64,000 bases of DNA from Cupriavidus lacunae (GCF_003353055.1 NZ_QKWJ01000026.1:32360-96359); one strand, 5' to 3'. Positions 1 through 9,058 are shown, counted from the first letter of the stretch. The notes: generated by a model from the sequence alone, not told the origin. Program-made: numbers and translations.

Positions 1-1
1 G

Positions 2-1375
2 GCGATCCGCCGCGCCTACGGCATCCTCGTGACCGGCGTGGGCGGCACCGGCGTGGTCACCATCGGCGGCCTGCTCGGCATGGCCGCGCACCTGGAGAAC
101 AAGGGCGTCACCGTGCTCGACATGGCGGGCCTGGCGCAGAAAGGCGGCGCGGTGCTGTCGCACGTGCAGCTGGCCGCGCGCCCCGACGACCTGCACGCCA
201 CCCGCATCGCCATGGGCGAGGCGGACCTGGTGATCGGCTGCGATGCGATCGTGTCGGCCACCGACGAGGTCATCTCCAAGACCCAGGCCGGCCGCACCCG
301 CGCCGTGGTCAACACCGCGCAGACCCCGACCGCCGACTTCATCAAGAACCCGAAGTGGCAGTTCCCGGGCCTGTCGGCCGAGCAGGACGTGCGCACCGCC
401 GTCGGCGAGAAGTGCGACTTCATCAATGCCAGCGGCCTGGCCGTGGCGCTGCTGGGCGATGCCATCTACACCAACCCGCTGGTGCTGGGCTATGCCTGGC
501 AGAAGGGCTGGATCCCGCTGACGCTGCAGGCACTTGAGCGCGCCATCGAACTGAACGGCGTGGCGGTCGAGAAGAACAAGGCCGCGTTCGACTGGGGCCG
601 CCACATGGCGCACGACCCCGAGCACGTGCTGTCGCTGACCGGCAAGCTGAAGACCACCGCCGAAGGCGCCGAAGTGGTCAAGCTGCCGACCTCGACCGGC
701 GCCATGCTCGAGAAGCTGGTGGCCCGCCGCATGGAACACCTGACCGCGTACCAGGACGCCGCCTACGCGCGCACCTACCGCGAAGCCATCGACCGCGTGC
801 GCGCGGCCGAGAGCACGCTGGCGGGCAGCGGCAAGGCGCTGCCGCTGACCGAAGCGGCGGCGCGCAACCTGGCCAGGCTGATGGCGTACAAGGACGAGTA
901 CGAAGTGGCGCGGCTCTACACCGACCCGGTCTTCCTCGACAAACTGCGCGCGCAGTTCGAAGGCGAGCCGGGACGCGACTACCAGCTCAACTTCTGGCTG
1001 GCGCCCCCGGTGAGCGCGAAGCGCGACGACAAGGGCCACCTGGTCAAGCGCAAGTTCGGTCCGTCGACAATGAAGCTGTTCCGCGTGCTGGCCAAGATGA
1101 AGGGCCTGCGCGGCGGTGCCTTCGACATCTTTGGCAAGACCGCAGAGCGCCGCACCGAGCGCGCATTGATCGGCGAGTACCGTGCCTTGCTAGATGAGCT
1201 GGTAGCGGGGCTCAATGCCGCCAATCACGACACCGCGGTGGCACTGGCCAACCTGCCGGACGACATCCGCGGCTTCGGGCACGTGAAGGAAAACAACCTG
1301 AAGGCGGTACGCGGGCACTGGGCGAAGCTGCTGGAGCAGTTCCGCCATCCGGAGACGGCGCAGCGCGCGGCCTGA
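2..1375 (+). CDS. indolepyruvate:ferredoxin oxidoreductase, C-terminal part (5' end outside window)
   Basis: The reading frame is open from the first bases, so only the last 457 residues are visible. The visible part opens with the gamma-type oxidoreductase domain: GVGGTGVVTIGGLLGMAAHL, followed by DMAGLAQKGGAVLSH, a signature of 2-oxoacid:ferredoxin oxidoreductases. The C-terminal 200 residues match the tail of long fused indolepyruvate oxidoreductases, which are about 1,150-1,200 residues in betaproteobacteria. Known family role: oxidative decarboxylation of aryl pyruvates to aryl-acetyl-CoA using TPP and Fe-S clusters in the cytoplasm. The catalytic TPP and Fe-S parts lie upstream and cannot be checked. 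The gene ends at a strong hairpin shared with the convergent neighbour. Confidence 0.9.
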   Translation, partial: AIRRAYGILVTGVGGTGVVTIGGLLGMAAHLENKGVTVLDMAGLAQKGGAVLSHVQLAARPDDLHATRIAMGEADLVIGCDAIVSATDEVISKTQAGRTRAVVNTAQTPTADFIKNPKWQFPGLSAEQDVRTAVGEKCDFINASGLAVALLGDAIYTNPLVLGYAWQKGWIPLTLQALERAIELNGVAVEKNKAAFDWGRHMAHDPEHVLSLTGKLKTTAEGAEVVKLPTSTGAMLEKLVARRMEHLTAYQDAAYARTYREAIDRVRAAESTLAGSGKALPLTEAAARNLARLMAYKDEYEVARLYTDPVFLDKLRAQFEGEPGRDYQLNFWLAPPVSAKRDDKGHLVKRKFGPSTMKLFRVLAKMKGLRGGAFDIFGKTAERRTERALIGEYRALLDELVAGLNAANHDTAVALANLPDDIRGFGHVKENNLKAVRGHWAKLLEQFRHPETAQRAA

Positions 1376-1389
1376 CGGCCACGGCACCA

Positions 1390-1427
1390 CACGACGGCCT
1401 CGCTGTGCATGCAGCGAGGCCGTCGTG
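1390..1427. terminator. perfect hairpin between convergent genes
   Basis: A 16-bp perfect stem (1390-1405 with 1412-1427) around a TGCATG loop lies between the two convergent stop codons. It has no strong T-run, so it may act as a bidirectional transcription stop or an mRNA 3'-end stabiliser. Confidence 0.65.
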
Positions 1428-1430
1428 ATT

Positions 1431-2042
1431 TCAGGGCTGCGCCAGCGTGGCCTCGCCCGGCTTCACATACATCGAGTTGCGCGGCTGCGCCAGCACGCGC
1501 CGCACCATCGGTTCGAAGAAAGACAGCGGCAGCGTGTCGTAGTCCGTCATGAACGCGGCGCCGTCGTACTTGCGGCAGAACTCCGCGGTGCGTTCGAACA
1601 GCTCGGGCTGGCTGCGGTACTGCTCGCGCAGGTTGCGGTCCAGGCCGAGGTGATGGAAGAAGTAGTAGCCCTGGAACACGCCGTGCTTTTCCACCATCCA
1701 CAGGTTCTCGGCACTGACAAAGGGCTTGAGGATGGCGGCGGCGATATCGGGATGGTTGAAGCTGCCGAGCGTATCGCCGATATCGTGCAGCAGCGCGCAG
1801 ACCACGTACTCTTCGTCCTGGCCGTCGCGGTGCGCCAGCGTTGCGGTCTGTAGCGAATGCGTGAGCCGGTCCACCGGGAAGCCGCCGCAATCGCCGTCCA
1901 GCAGCCGCAGGTGCGCCAGCACGCGATCCGGCAGCGCCCGCGCGAACGGCATGAACTCGGCGGAGATGGCGGCCCAGTCTTCGCGGGTGCCGTGGTCCAT
2001 ATGGCTGAAGGTGGCGCGTGCGGGCGCGTGGATGTCTCTCAT
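1431..2042 (-). CDS. HD-domain phosphohydrolase-like protein
   Basis: A 203-residue soluble protein. The motif ALLHDIGD (His86-Asp87) is the metal-binding HD pair, with further histidines at 62 and 71 and an N-H-P-D-I segment after it. This order resembles compact HD proteins of the PhnZ/TmpB and inositol-oxygenase-like group, some of which are di-iron oxygenases rather than phosphohydrolases, so the reaction cannot be assigned. The start is supported by an AAGGAGAC ribosome site about 5 bases upstream. It is transcribed away from the GFA gene and faces the oxidoreductase gene. Confidence 0.8.
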   Translation of the reverse strand: MRDIHAPARATFSHMDHGTREDWAAISAEFMPFARALPDRVLAHLRLLDGDCGGFPVDRLTHSLQTATLAHRDGQDEEYVVCALLHDIGDTLGSFNHPDIAAAILKPFVSAENLWMVEKHGVFQGYYFFHHLGLDRNLREQYRSQPELFERTAEFCRKYDGAAFMTDYDTLPLSFFEPMVRRVLAQPRNSMYVKPGEATLAQP

Positions 2043-2222
2043 GCGGGTCTCCTTTTGTTGGCGTGTGCGCGATGGCCGCGCGTCGTCTCGCCGTGTTTTG
2101 CAGGCATTGTGGCACCTGCAGCGGCGCTACACTGTCAAAAAGCTAACAATGTGCCGGCATATTGCGGCGCAGCAGCCGTTGATGTAATTCGCCCGAGCGG
2201 TACCCAAGCCCAAGGAGACAAC

Positions 2223-2573
2223 ATGACGTTCCACGGAAGCTGCCACTGCGGCGCCGTTGCCTTCGAAGTGGAGGCCGACAGCATCCCCAGCGTGATCCGC
2301 TGCAACTGCTCGATCTGCCGCCGGCGCGGCCACCTGATGTGGTTCGTGCCGCGCGCGGCCTTCAAGCTGGAGACGCCGGAGAGCAATGCCTCCACCTATC
2401 GCTTCAACACCATGAAGATCGCACACCGCTTCTGCCCGGTGTGCGGCTGCGGCCCATATGCGGACGGACAGGACAAGGACGGCAGGCCGATGGCCGCGGT
2501 CAATGTGCGCTGCCTGGACAATGTCGACCTCGATAGCCTGAAGGTCATCGACTATGACGGGCTGCACCACTGA
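2223..2573 (+). CDS. GFA-family zinc protein
   Basis: A 116-residue protein with the cysteine layout of the GFA (glutathione-dependent formaldehyde-activating enzyme-like) family: SCHCGAV (Cys7, Cys9), RCNCSICRRRG (Cys27, Cys29, Cys32) and FCPVCGCGPY (Cys71, Cys74, Cys76). These form structural and catalytic zinc sites in the family. An AAGGAGA site sits 6 bases before the ATG. Most small GFA proteins have no proven substrate, so formaldehyde handling is only a family label here. The VOC gene begins 4 bases after its stop, so the two probably share a transcript. Confidence 0.88.
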   Translation: MTFHGSCHCGAVAFEVEADSIPSVIRCNCSICRRRGHLMWFVPRAAFKLETPESNASTYRFNTMKIAHRFCPVCGCGPYADGQDKDGRPMAAVNVRCLDNVDLDSLKVIDYDGLHH

Positions 2574-2577
2574 CGCC

Positions 2578-2997
2578 ATGTTCCGCATCCTCGGCATCGA
2601 CCACCTGGTGCTGCGCAGCGCCGACGTGGCGGCGCTGCGGCGCTTCTATGTCGACGTACTGGGCTGCAGCGTGGAACGCGAGCAAGCCGACCTGGGCCTG
2701 ACGCAGCTGCGCGCGGGCAGCGGCCTGATCGACCTGGTCGCGCTCGACGGCCCGCTGGGCCGCGCCGGCGGCGCGGGGCCGGGCGCGGAGGGCCGCAACC
2801 TGGACCACTTCTGCCTGCGCATCGACCCTTTCGATGCCGACGCGCTGCGGGCGCAGCTGGCGCGGCATGGCGTGGACGCCGGCGAGGTGGCGCAGCGTTT
2901 CGGCGCCGAAGGCAAGGGGCCGTCGCTCTATGTGCGGGACCCGGACGGCAATGTGGTCGAGCTCAAGGGACCGCCCGCGCCGGAGACCGCACAGTAA
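2578..2997 (+). CDS. VOC-family (glyoxalase/bleomycin-resistance-like) protein
   Basis: A 139-residue single-domain protein. IDHLVLRSADV at the N-terminus, LDHFCLRID in the middle and YVRDPDGNVVELKG near the end give the His and Glu positions typical of the vicinal-oxygen-chelate fold. The ATG directly before FRILGIDHLVL follows the upstream stop by only 4 bases, suggesting translational coupling to the GFA gene. A longer in-frame start overlapping that gene is less likely. The substrate is unknown. Confidence 0.85.
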   Translation: MFRILGIDHLVLRSADVAALRRFYVDVLGCSVEREQADLGLTQLRAGSGLIDLVALDGPLGRAGGAGPGAEGRNLDHFCLRIDPFDADALRAQLARHGVDAGEVAQRFGAEGKGPSLYVRDPDGNVVELKGPPAPETAQ

Positions 2998-3077
2998 CGC
3001 GCACGCGGGCGTATAGCCGCGCACAGCGTGCGCGCAGGATCGCTACAATTTCCAGCTGGCCCCACGCGCCGCCATCC

Positions 3078-4412
3078 ATGGCGACCACCCCCGCCGGGCC
3101 CGCCATGACTACAGCAGAAGCCAGCTCCGACCCGGACGCCGCCAGCACCAACCCAGACGCCAGCCCGGCTCGCGCCGGACCAGCGCCCCCCCCGCAGCTC
3201 ACCACGCCGCCGCGCCGGCTGGTCTGGATCCTCGGCCTGACCGAGACCATCTCCTGGGGCACGCTGTTCTTCGCCTTCACTGTCTTCATCGACCCCATGA
3301 TCCGCAGCCTGGGCTGGTCCAAGCCCTTCCTGGCGGGCGGCTATTCGCTGGGGCTGCTGGTGTGGGCGCTGTGCTCGTTCGCCGTGGGCCGGCTGCTGGA
3401 CCGTGCGCCGGCGCGCAAGGTGATGGGCGCGGGCTCGGTGCTGGCCGGGCTGGGCCTGCTGCTGTGGGCGTGGACACCGTCGCAGCCCGTGTTCCTGCTG
3501 ATGTGGGTGCCGATCGGGCTGGCCATGGCGACCACGCTGTACGAGCCCGCCTTCGTGGTGCTGCGCCAGGCCTACGGCGACCAGTACCAGAAGCCGATCG
3601 TGGCGGTCACGCTGATGGCCGGCTTTGCCAGCACGATCTTCGTGCCGCTGGCCCAATGGCTGGTGATCCACCTGGGCTGGCGCCCGACACTGATCGGCTT
3701 TGCCGCACTGAACCTGCTGGTCTGCGCGCCGCTGCACGCGCGCATGCGCTACGCGCTGCATCCCACCTACACTGGCATGACTCCCGCCGACGGCCAGGCC
3801 GACAGCCGCGGCATTGCCCGCGCCACGCTGCGCCAGCCGGTGTTCTGGGCAGTGGTGCTGGCCTTTACCGCGACCGCGGTGGTGGCCTCGCTGCTGGGCG
3901 CGCACCTGATCCCGATGCTGACCGAAAAGGGCATGCCGGTGGCGCAGCAACTGGTGGTGGCCGCGCTGATCGGCCCGGCCCAGGTGGTGGGCCGCATGCT
4001 GATGATGCGCGCGGGCGTGCGCCACCCGGTGCGGCTGTCGCTGCCGGTCTATGTGCTGATGGGCGCCGGGCTGCTGTGCTTTGCGCTGGGGCACGGTGCC
4101 TGGCTGATGGTGGCCGCGGTGCTGTACGGCTGCGCCAACGGCGTCAACACCATGCTGCGCGCGATGGCCATGCCGGAGCTGATCTCGCGCCACCACTACG
4201 CCACGCTCAACGGGCTGATGATGACGCCGGTGCTGCTGATGCAGGCCGCGGCCCCATGGCTGGGCGCGCTGCTGTGGCGCGCGGCCGGCGGCTACTGGCT
4301 GATGCTGTGGGTGATGGTGGCGCTGGCGCTGGGCGCGCTGCTGGCCTTCGGCTACGCGCTGCACCGGCGCGGGCTGCTGCGCGTGGCTGCCGCCAGCGGA
4401 ACTGGACAATAG
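3078..4412 (+). CDS. MFS transporter
   Basis: A 444-residue protein with a 45-residue Pro/Ala-rich cytoplasmic N-terminus, then about twelve hydrophobic helices starting at LVWILGLTETISWGTLFFAF. A GRLLDRAPARKVMG segment between helices 2 and 3 corresponds to the MFS loop signature. The central loop is short and the last helices end in LHRRGLLRVA. No ligand can be read from sequence. An alternative ATG at 3105 would shorten only the disordered N-terminus. An imperfect hairpin at 4414-4454 separates it from the convergent dioxygenase gene. Confidence 0.85.
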   Translation: MATTPAGPAMTTAEASSDPDAASTNPDASPARAGPAPPPQLTTPPRRLVWILGLTETISWGTLFFAFTVFIDPMIRSLGWSKPFLAGGYSLGLLVWALCSFAVGRLLDRAPARKVMGAGSVLAGLGLLLWAWTPSQPVFLLMWVPIGLAMATTLYEPAFVVLRQAYGDQYQKPIVAVTLMAGFASTIFVPLAQWLVIHLGWRPTLIGFAALNLLVCAPLHARMRYALHPTYTGMTPADGQADSRGIARATLRQPVFWAVVLAFTATAVVASLLGAHLIPMLTEKGMPVAQQLVVAALIGPAQVVGRMLMMRAGVRHPVRLSLPVYVLMGAGLLCFALGHGAWLMVAAVLYGCANGVNTMLRAMAMPELISRHHYATLNGLMMTPVLLMQAAAPWLGALLWRAAGGYWLMLWVMVALALGALLAFGYALHRRGLLRVAAASGTGQ

Positions 4413-4413
4413 G

Positions 4414-4454
4414 TCTTGCCGCGTGGCGCTGTCATGCCACGGCCAGGCGGCAAG
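4414..4454. terminator. hairpin between convergent genes
   Basis: CTTGCCGC at 4414-4421 pairs with GCGGCAAG at 4447-4454, and an inner GTGGC/GCCAC stem lies inside. It lies between the stop codons of the MFS and dioxygenase genes and overlaps only non-coding bases. No T-run, so the terminator role is inferred from position. Confidence 0.5.
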
Positions 4455-4457
4455 GCG

Positions 4458-5351
4458 TCAGGCCGCCGCGCCTGACCGCACGCCGGGCGCCCCGGCGCCC
4501 ATGCCCTCGAACACGAAGCTGTCCATGGCGAGCACGCCATAGGTCACTTCGTCGGCAACCCGCGACACAGTGGCCGGGCTGGACATCGAAGGACTCGCGC
4601 CTGCCGGGCCCAATGCGGCACCGAGTGCCACATAGAACGGCAGCAGGTGCTCGTCGGTCGGGTGCGCGCGGCGCGCATAGGGGGCCTGGGCGCGGTAGTC
4701 GGCAATGCGGCGGGTATCGCCGGTGGCCAGGGCCTCGCCCAGCGCCTCGGTCATCCAGTGGCGGAAGGCTTCCACATACGGCTCGGCCTGCGGCCCGTGC
4801 TGGTCGCGCCGGCCGCCGCCGAACACTTCCTGCAGGTTGTGCGTGAAACTGCCGGACGCGAGCACCAGCACGCCCTCGTCGCGCAGCGGCGCCAGCGCGC
4901 GGCCGATCGCGATCTGCGTCGCGGGCGACAGGTAGGGGTTCAGCGCCAGCTGCACCACCGGCAGGTCGGCATCCGGGAAGAAGTGGCGCATCGGCATCCA
5001 GGCGCCGTGGTCCAGCGGGCGCTCGTCGTCCTGGCCGACAAAGCCGGCGCCGGGAACCGACGCCGCCTCGACCAGGGCCTTGACCCGCGCGGCCAGTTCC
5101 GGCGAGCCCGGGGCGTCGTAGCGCAGCGCATACAGCTCGCGCGGGAAGCCGCCGAAATCGTGCCAGGCTTCCTGGCGTTCACGGCTGGTGACGGCCAGCG
5201 TGCTGTAGATCCAGTGCGCCGAGATCACCAGTACCGCGCGCGGGCGCTGCGCGCGCAGCTGCTCGCCGAGCGCATCGAAGGCGGCGCCGGTCGGGCCGGG
5301 ATCGATGGCGAGCATCGGGGAACCGTGGGAAATATAGAGCGAGGGAAGCAT
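4458..5351 (-). CDS. ygiD: 4,5-DOPA extradiol dioxygenase-family protein
   Basis: A 297-residue cytoplasmic protein of the class III extradiol (DODA/YgiD) family. The start LPSLYISHGSPMLAIDP carries the first metal-ligand histidine. VISAHWIY, PLDHGAWMPMRHFFPDADL and LASGSFTHNL carry the others. Length matches the family (about 260-290). The family binds one divalent metal and opens catechol rings; the natural substrate of bacterial YgiD-type proteins is uncertain. The start before LPSLY is chosen because the family begins there; the longer upstream frame is low-complexity. Confidence 0.87.
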   Translation of the reverse strand: MLPSLYISHGSPMLAIDPGPTGAAFDALGEQLRAQRPRAVLVISAHWIYSTLAVTSRERQEAWHDFGGFPRELYALRYDAPGSPELAARVKALVEAASVPGAGFVGQDDERPLDHGAWMPMRHFFPDADLPVVQLALNPYLSPATQIAIGRALAPLRDEGVLVLASGSFTHNLQEVFGGGRRDQHGPQAEPYVEAFRHWMTEALGEALATGDTRRIADYRAQAPYARRAHPTDEHLLPFYVALGAALGPAGASPSMSSPATVSRVADEVTYGVLAMDSFVFEGMGAGAPGVRSGAAA

Positions 5352-6125
5352 GGCGATACCGCCTTCAAACCGTTTGTGTACTGGCTTCCAGTTTGACAAA
5401 GATCGGCGGCAAGCACGGCCGCCATTTGCGGACACATCGTGCAAAAAAGTTGAACAGCTGGGCGAAGCGTGGCGTAGGCCACACAGCGCCTCCGGCGCCG
5501 GCACCGCGGCCGGGGCGATCGGCCTATGATGCAACCGGGAGCCGGCCGGCAATGTGATGCGGCGGGACTCCCGCAACAGCAGATGCCACCGCCACGCCAC
5601 GCGCGCCGGGGTGGCCGGAGACTTCGGTGGTACCGCGCATTCCGCGCCGCCCCGGGCGGCACACTCCCTTTCGCAGTCGCTGGTGGCAGCCAGGCGTCTA
5701 TGGCAGCGTGCCCGCCGTTGCGCTGTGGATCATGGCCCGCTTGCCGGCCGGCCTGCTGCTGTCCCTGGCCGGAACGCCCGCTGCGGCAACCTGGCTCAAC
5801 CATGCCGGCGATACCGTGTTCGTCAGCGGCTGGACCGCCAGCGCGCTGCTGTTGTGGCTGGCGCGCCGCAAGCCGGCGCCCGCTGCGCCGGCTCATCCGG
5901 CGGCGCAGTCCTCGCCACCTCCCCTGCCCTCGGCCCCCTCCGGCTCCGCCCCCCACCGCCATCCCGCGGGTTGAGCGGCGTGCCGCGCCGATATAAGCCG
6001 CCAACAGTCCGATCTGAAAGATTTCGCGCGGCGCTCCCGCATCACCCTGCATCGCTAGAATGCGCGGGAGACTGCCGCACGCCGCACTGCAGCGCGCCCC
6101 GGCACCGACTGCACAGAGATTGTCC
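5352..6125. other. 774-bp intergenic region with one doubtful small ORF
   Basis: The stretch lies between the dioxygenase gene (read leftward) and the outer-membrane protein gene (read rightward), so it should hold divergent promoters. I see no clear sigma-70 pair. A plus-strand frame at 5627-5974 is treated separately. A 20-bp segment at 5998-6017 resembles one upstream of gcl. Confidence 0.5.
5627..5974 (+). CDS. possible small membrane protein, doubtful
   Basis: An open frame of 115 residues with a GTG start or a shorter ATG start at 5732. The middle holds two hydrophobic segments around LPAGLLLSLAG and SGWTASALLLWLARR, followed by a Pro/Ala-rich tail. There is no recognisable domain and no convincing ribosome site, and other frames are open across the same GC-rich stretch. 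It fills an otherwise empty 774-bp gap, which is the main argument for it. Confidence 0.3.
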   Translation: MVPRIPRRPGRHTPFRSRWWQPGVYGSVPAVALWIMARLPAGLLLSLAGTPAAATWLNHAGDTVFVSGWTASALLLWLARRKPAPAAPAHPAAQSSPPPLPSAPSGSAPHRHPAG

Positions 6126-7142
6126 ATGTCCGCACGCCAGCGACACCGCCGGATCCACCCCGCGCCAAGCCGCCGCTCCCCCCTCTTCTGGCGGGCGGCC
6201 CTTGCCGGCATGGGCGCGGCGACGCTGCTGGCCGCAGGCGCCGCGCATGCCCAGGGCGCTCCCGAACTGCGCCTGGTCGGGGCCAATGTGCAGCGGCACG
6301 CCAACGCGGTGCTGTCGCTGATGGCGTACTCGGTGGTGCCAGACCTGACCTCCAGCTCGCTTTCGATCAAGAACACAAGTACCAACGATCCCGGCATCGT
6401 CATGTCGCAGCTGGGCGGCGGCTTCACCATCAGCAAGTCGTTCCCGCTGTACCTGGAAGGCGCGATTGCCTACAGCCGCTACGATCCCACCTTCGTTGCC
6501 ACCAACGGCGCCGACTCCCGCGCCATCCCGACCCGCTGGAACACGTTTTCCGGCACCATCGGCGTCGGCTGGGACTTTCCGCTGACGGCCAGCAAGGAAC
6601 TGGTGTTCCGGCCGATCCTCAACACCTCGCTGGGCAATGTCTCCAGCGACCTGCAGGTCGGCAAGGTGGTGGTCGAACAGGTCACCGACCGCCAGATCAA
6701 CTTCCTCGATGGCGGCAGCCTGAACGCCTACGGGCTCGGCGGCTCGGTGATGCTGGACTGGGAGCACTATCGCGAGAACTACGAGGTCGACCTGGAACTT
6801 CGCTACACCAATATCCACCTGCAGAGCTTCGGCGGCACCACCAGTTCGGTAACGGGCACGGCCACCGCCCAGACCGCAAACCTGTGGGCGCGCTGGCGGG
6901 CGCCGACCGGCATGCATGCGTTCGACCGGCCGGTGCGGTACGTACTGGAACTGTCGCATTCACACTACCTTGGCAGCCAGGCCGGCATCCTCGGCTTCAA
7001 CTACCTGACCACGCTCGGCACCGGACTGGAACTGGATACCAGCGCGCACGAGGTCTTCGTCACCCGGATCCGCGCAGTGCTGCGCTATGTGTTCGGGAAC
7101 AACGTGTCAGGGTTCTCGGTGGGGCTGGCGGCAAGCTTCTGA
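6126..7142 (+). CDS. outer-membrane beta-barrel protein
   Basis: A 338-residue exported protein. After a basic N-terminus (residues 1-22) comes a hydrophobic stretch and a signal-peptidase site near AAGAAHAQG. The mature part alternates polar and aromatic/hydrophobic residues in repeated strand-like segments, for example YVLELSHSHYLGS and VTRIRAVLRYVFG, and ends in a C-terminal Phe (GLAASF), the classical outer-membrane insertion signal. The strands suggest a solitary barrel such as an autotransporter-type or porin-like domain with no passenger. Function unknown. An in-frame upstream start exists, but the signal peptide supports the ATG chosen. Confidence 0.75.
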   Translation: MSARQRHRRIHPAPSRRSPLFWRAALAGMGAATLLAAGAAHAQGAPELRLVGANVQRHANAVLSLMAYSVVPDLTSSSLSIKNTSTNDPGIVMSQLGGGFTISKSFPLYLEGAIAYSRYDPTFVATNGADSRAIPTRWNTFSGTIGVGWDFPLTASKELVFRPILNTSLGNVSSDLQVGKVVVEQVTDRQINFLDGGSLNAYGLGGSVMLDWEHYRENYEVDLELRYTNIHLQSFGGTTSSVTGTATAQTANLWARWRAPTGMHAFDRPVRYVLELSHSHYLGSQAGILGFNYLTTLGTGLELDTSAHEVFVTRIRAVLRYVFGNNVSGFSVGLAASF

Positions 7143-7216
7143 GCCGCACAGGGGGCGGATGCGGCTTAAGGAATCGCTTAATATGGTGCTTTCCTCTGCA
7201 TCGCCAACAAGGCTTC

Positions 7217-8527
7217 ATGACCGCGACTACCGCCCCCATCCCCGAACTGACCACCGCGACCCGACGAAAGGCGATCATCGCCGCCACCATCGGCAACGGC
7301 CTGGAGTGGTTCGACTTCACCGTCTACAGCTTCTTTGCAGTCATCATCGCCAAGCTGTTCTTCCCGACCGGCGATGACCTGACCTCGTTCCTGCTGACCG
7401 TCGCCACCTTCGGCGTGGGCTTCTTCATGCGCCCGGTCGGCGCCATCGTGCTCGGCGTCTACGCCGACCGCGTCGGCCGCAAGGCGGCGCTGACGCTGAC
7501 CATCCTGATGATGGCGCTGGGCACGGCTATCATCGGGCTGGCCCCGACCTACAACCAGATCGGCCTGTGGGCGCCGGCGCTGATCGTGCTGGCGCGCCTG
7601 ATCCAGGGCTTTTCCGCCGGCGGCGAAGTGGGCGGCGCCACCGCCTTCCTGATCGAGCATGCGCCCGACGCCGAGCGCGGCGCCTACGCCAGCTGGCAGC
7701 AGGCCAGCCAGGGCATCTCGTTCATGCTGGGCGCGGCCATGGGCGCGCTGGTCACCAACGGCCTGTCGCCGGAACAGATCGACGCCTGGGGCTGGCGCAT
7801 CCCGTTCCTGTTCGGCCTGCTGATCGGCCCGGTGGGTATGTATATCCGCTCGCACCTGCACGAGCCGCCCGAGTTCGAGGCGCGCCAGGCTGCCCGCAAG
7901 GCCGCCAAGGTCAAGTTCTCGCCGCTGTCGCAGGTGCTGCGCGACCACCCGCGCGAAGTGCTGGCCGGCCTGGGCGTGACCATCCTGTGGACGGTCTGCA
8001 CCTACGTGCTGGTGTTCTACATGCCGTCGTACGCCAAGCAGCAGCTGGGCCTGCCGCTGGGCGCGACCTTCAAGTCGACCGCGCTGTGCGGCGCCATCAT
8101 CCTGGTGCTGTGCCCGCTGATGGGCATGCTGTCGGACCGCATGGGCCGCAAGCGCATGCTGGGCATCGTGGCGCTGCTGATCGGCGTGCTGGCCTATCCG
8201 CTGTTCCACTGGCTCAATGTGTCGCCGAGCACGCAGACGCTGCTGCAGGTGCAGATCGTGCTGGGCATCCTGCTGGCCGCGTTCACCGGCCCGGCCCCGG
8301 CCGTGCTGGCCGAGCAGTTCCCGACCGAAGTGCGCTCCACTGGGCTGTCGCTGGCCTACAACTTCGCCGTGACCATCTTCGGCGGCTTTGCCCCGCTGAT
8401 CGTGACGTGGCTGATCGAGTCGACGCACAACAAGCTGGCGCCAGCGTACTACGTGATTGCCGCCGCCGCGGTGAGCTTTGTCGCGCTGGTGTTCATGCAC
8501 GACCGCACCGGCAAGAAGCTGGACTGA
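7217..8527 (+). CDS. MHS-family MFS transporter
   Basis: A 436-residue twelve-helix transporter of the metabolite:H+ symporter subfamily (citrate, alpha-ketoglutarate, proline/betaine carriers). Family marks are IGNGLEWFDFTVYSFF at the start of helix 1, YADRVGRKAALTLTI in the 2-3 loop, RLIQGFSAGGEVGGATAFL in helix 4-5 and SDRMGRKRML in the repeat-two loop. It likely brings an organic acid or betaine-like solute into the cell with protons; the substrate cannot be read. It resembles the gene at 46306-47613. A strong terminator follows. Confidence 0.9.
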   Translation: MTATTAPIPELTTATRRKAIIAATIGNGLEWFDFTVYSFFAVIIAKLFFPTGDDLTSFLLTVATFGVGFFMRPVGAIVLGVYADRVGRKAALTLTILMMALGTAIIGLAPTYNQIGLWAPALIVLARLIQGFSAGGEVGGATAFLIEHAPDAERGAYASWQQASQGISFMLGAAMGALVTNGLSPEQIDAWGWRIPFLFGLLIGPVGMYIRSHLHEPPEFEARQAARKAAKVKFSPLSQVLRDHPREVLAGLGVTILWTVCTYVLVFYMPSYAKQQLGLPLGATFKSTALCGAIILVLCPLMGMLSDRMGRKRMLGIVALLIGVLAYPLFHWLNVSPSTQTLLQVQIVLGILLAAFTGPAPAVLAEQFPTEVRSTGLSLAYNFAVTIFGGFAPLIVTWLIESTHNKLAPAYYVIAAAAVSFVALVFMHDRTGKKLD

Positions 8528-8554
8528 GCGGCAGCCGCCGGTTCCAGACAAAAA

Positions 8555-8578
8555 GCCAGCCGCGCGGCTGGCTTTTTT
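8555..8578 (+). terminator. intrinsic terminator
   Basis: GCCAGCC (8555-8561) pairs with GGCTGGC (8566-8572) around a GCGC loop, followed by six T residues. It ends the MHS transporter transcript; the A-run on the left flank could also serve the DUF2314 gene from the other side. Confidence 0.9.
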
Positions 8579-8597
8579 GTTGCCCGCGGGCGGCTGG

Positions 8598-8954
8598 CTA
8601 CGCCTCTCCTCCGCCTTCCCGGTAGATATTGATCACATGCCGGGCCTCGAAGCACAGCGGCATGCCGGGGTTGATCTCATCGGTGCAATACGGCTGGTTG
8701 TCGAGTTCGCCGGTATAGAGGCCGCCCTCGCGCCCGGTGACGTTGACCCACATCCGCTCGACGTGAACTTCCTCGTTGCCGGCGTCGTCCGCCACCAGGA
8801 TGCGGAAGATCAGCTTGACCTGCTGGCCGACGGCCAGCGCGTCGCGCTCCTCCTGTGGCGGCATCCAGAAGGTGTCGGGATGGGCGGCGGCGATGGGCTC
8901 GGCGTCGTCGAGCTCCCATCCGTCCTCGTCCAGGGTTGTCAATCGCATGTCCAT
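8598..8954 (-). CDS. DUF2314 domain protein
   Basis: A 118-residue cytoplasmic protein. The motif pattern FWMPPQEERDALAVGQQVKL, ERMWVNVT, YTGELDNQP and CFEARHVINI matches DUF2314, a small domain of unknown function found in many bacteria. No signal peptide or membrane segment is visible. The ATG at 8954 begins the conserved part; an upstream in-frame start would add 15 residues without family support. The gene runs convergently to the MHS transporter and divergently from tag. Confidence 0.75.
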   Translation of the reverse strand: MDMRLTTLDEDGWELDDAEPIAAAHPDTFWMPPQEERDALAVGQQVKLIFRILVADDAGNEEVHVERMWVNVTGREGGLYTGELDNQPYCTDEINPGMPLCFEARHVINIYREGGGEA

Positions 8955-9058
8955 TTTCAGCCTTCCGCAATCTCTCAGGTGCGGGCATGATCGCAGCAAA
9001 TGCGCCGGCCGGCGAGAGGCAGGCCGGTGCCCGGCACAATCAACTGGGAAAGGTACGC

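Noticed and set aside
2928..4409. A 493-codon minus-strand frame opposite the MFS gene
   Set aside because: Its His/Gln/Arg-rich translation is typical of an antisense shadow of a membrane protein gene.
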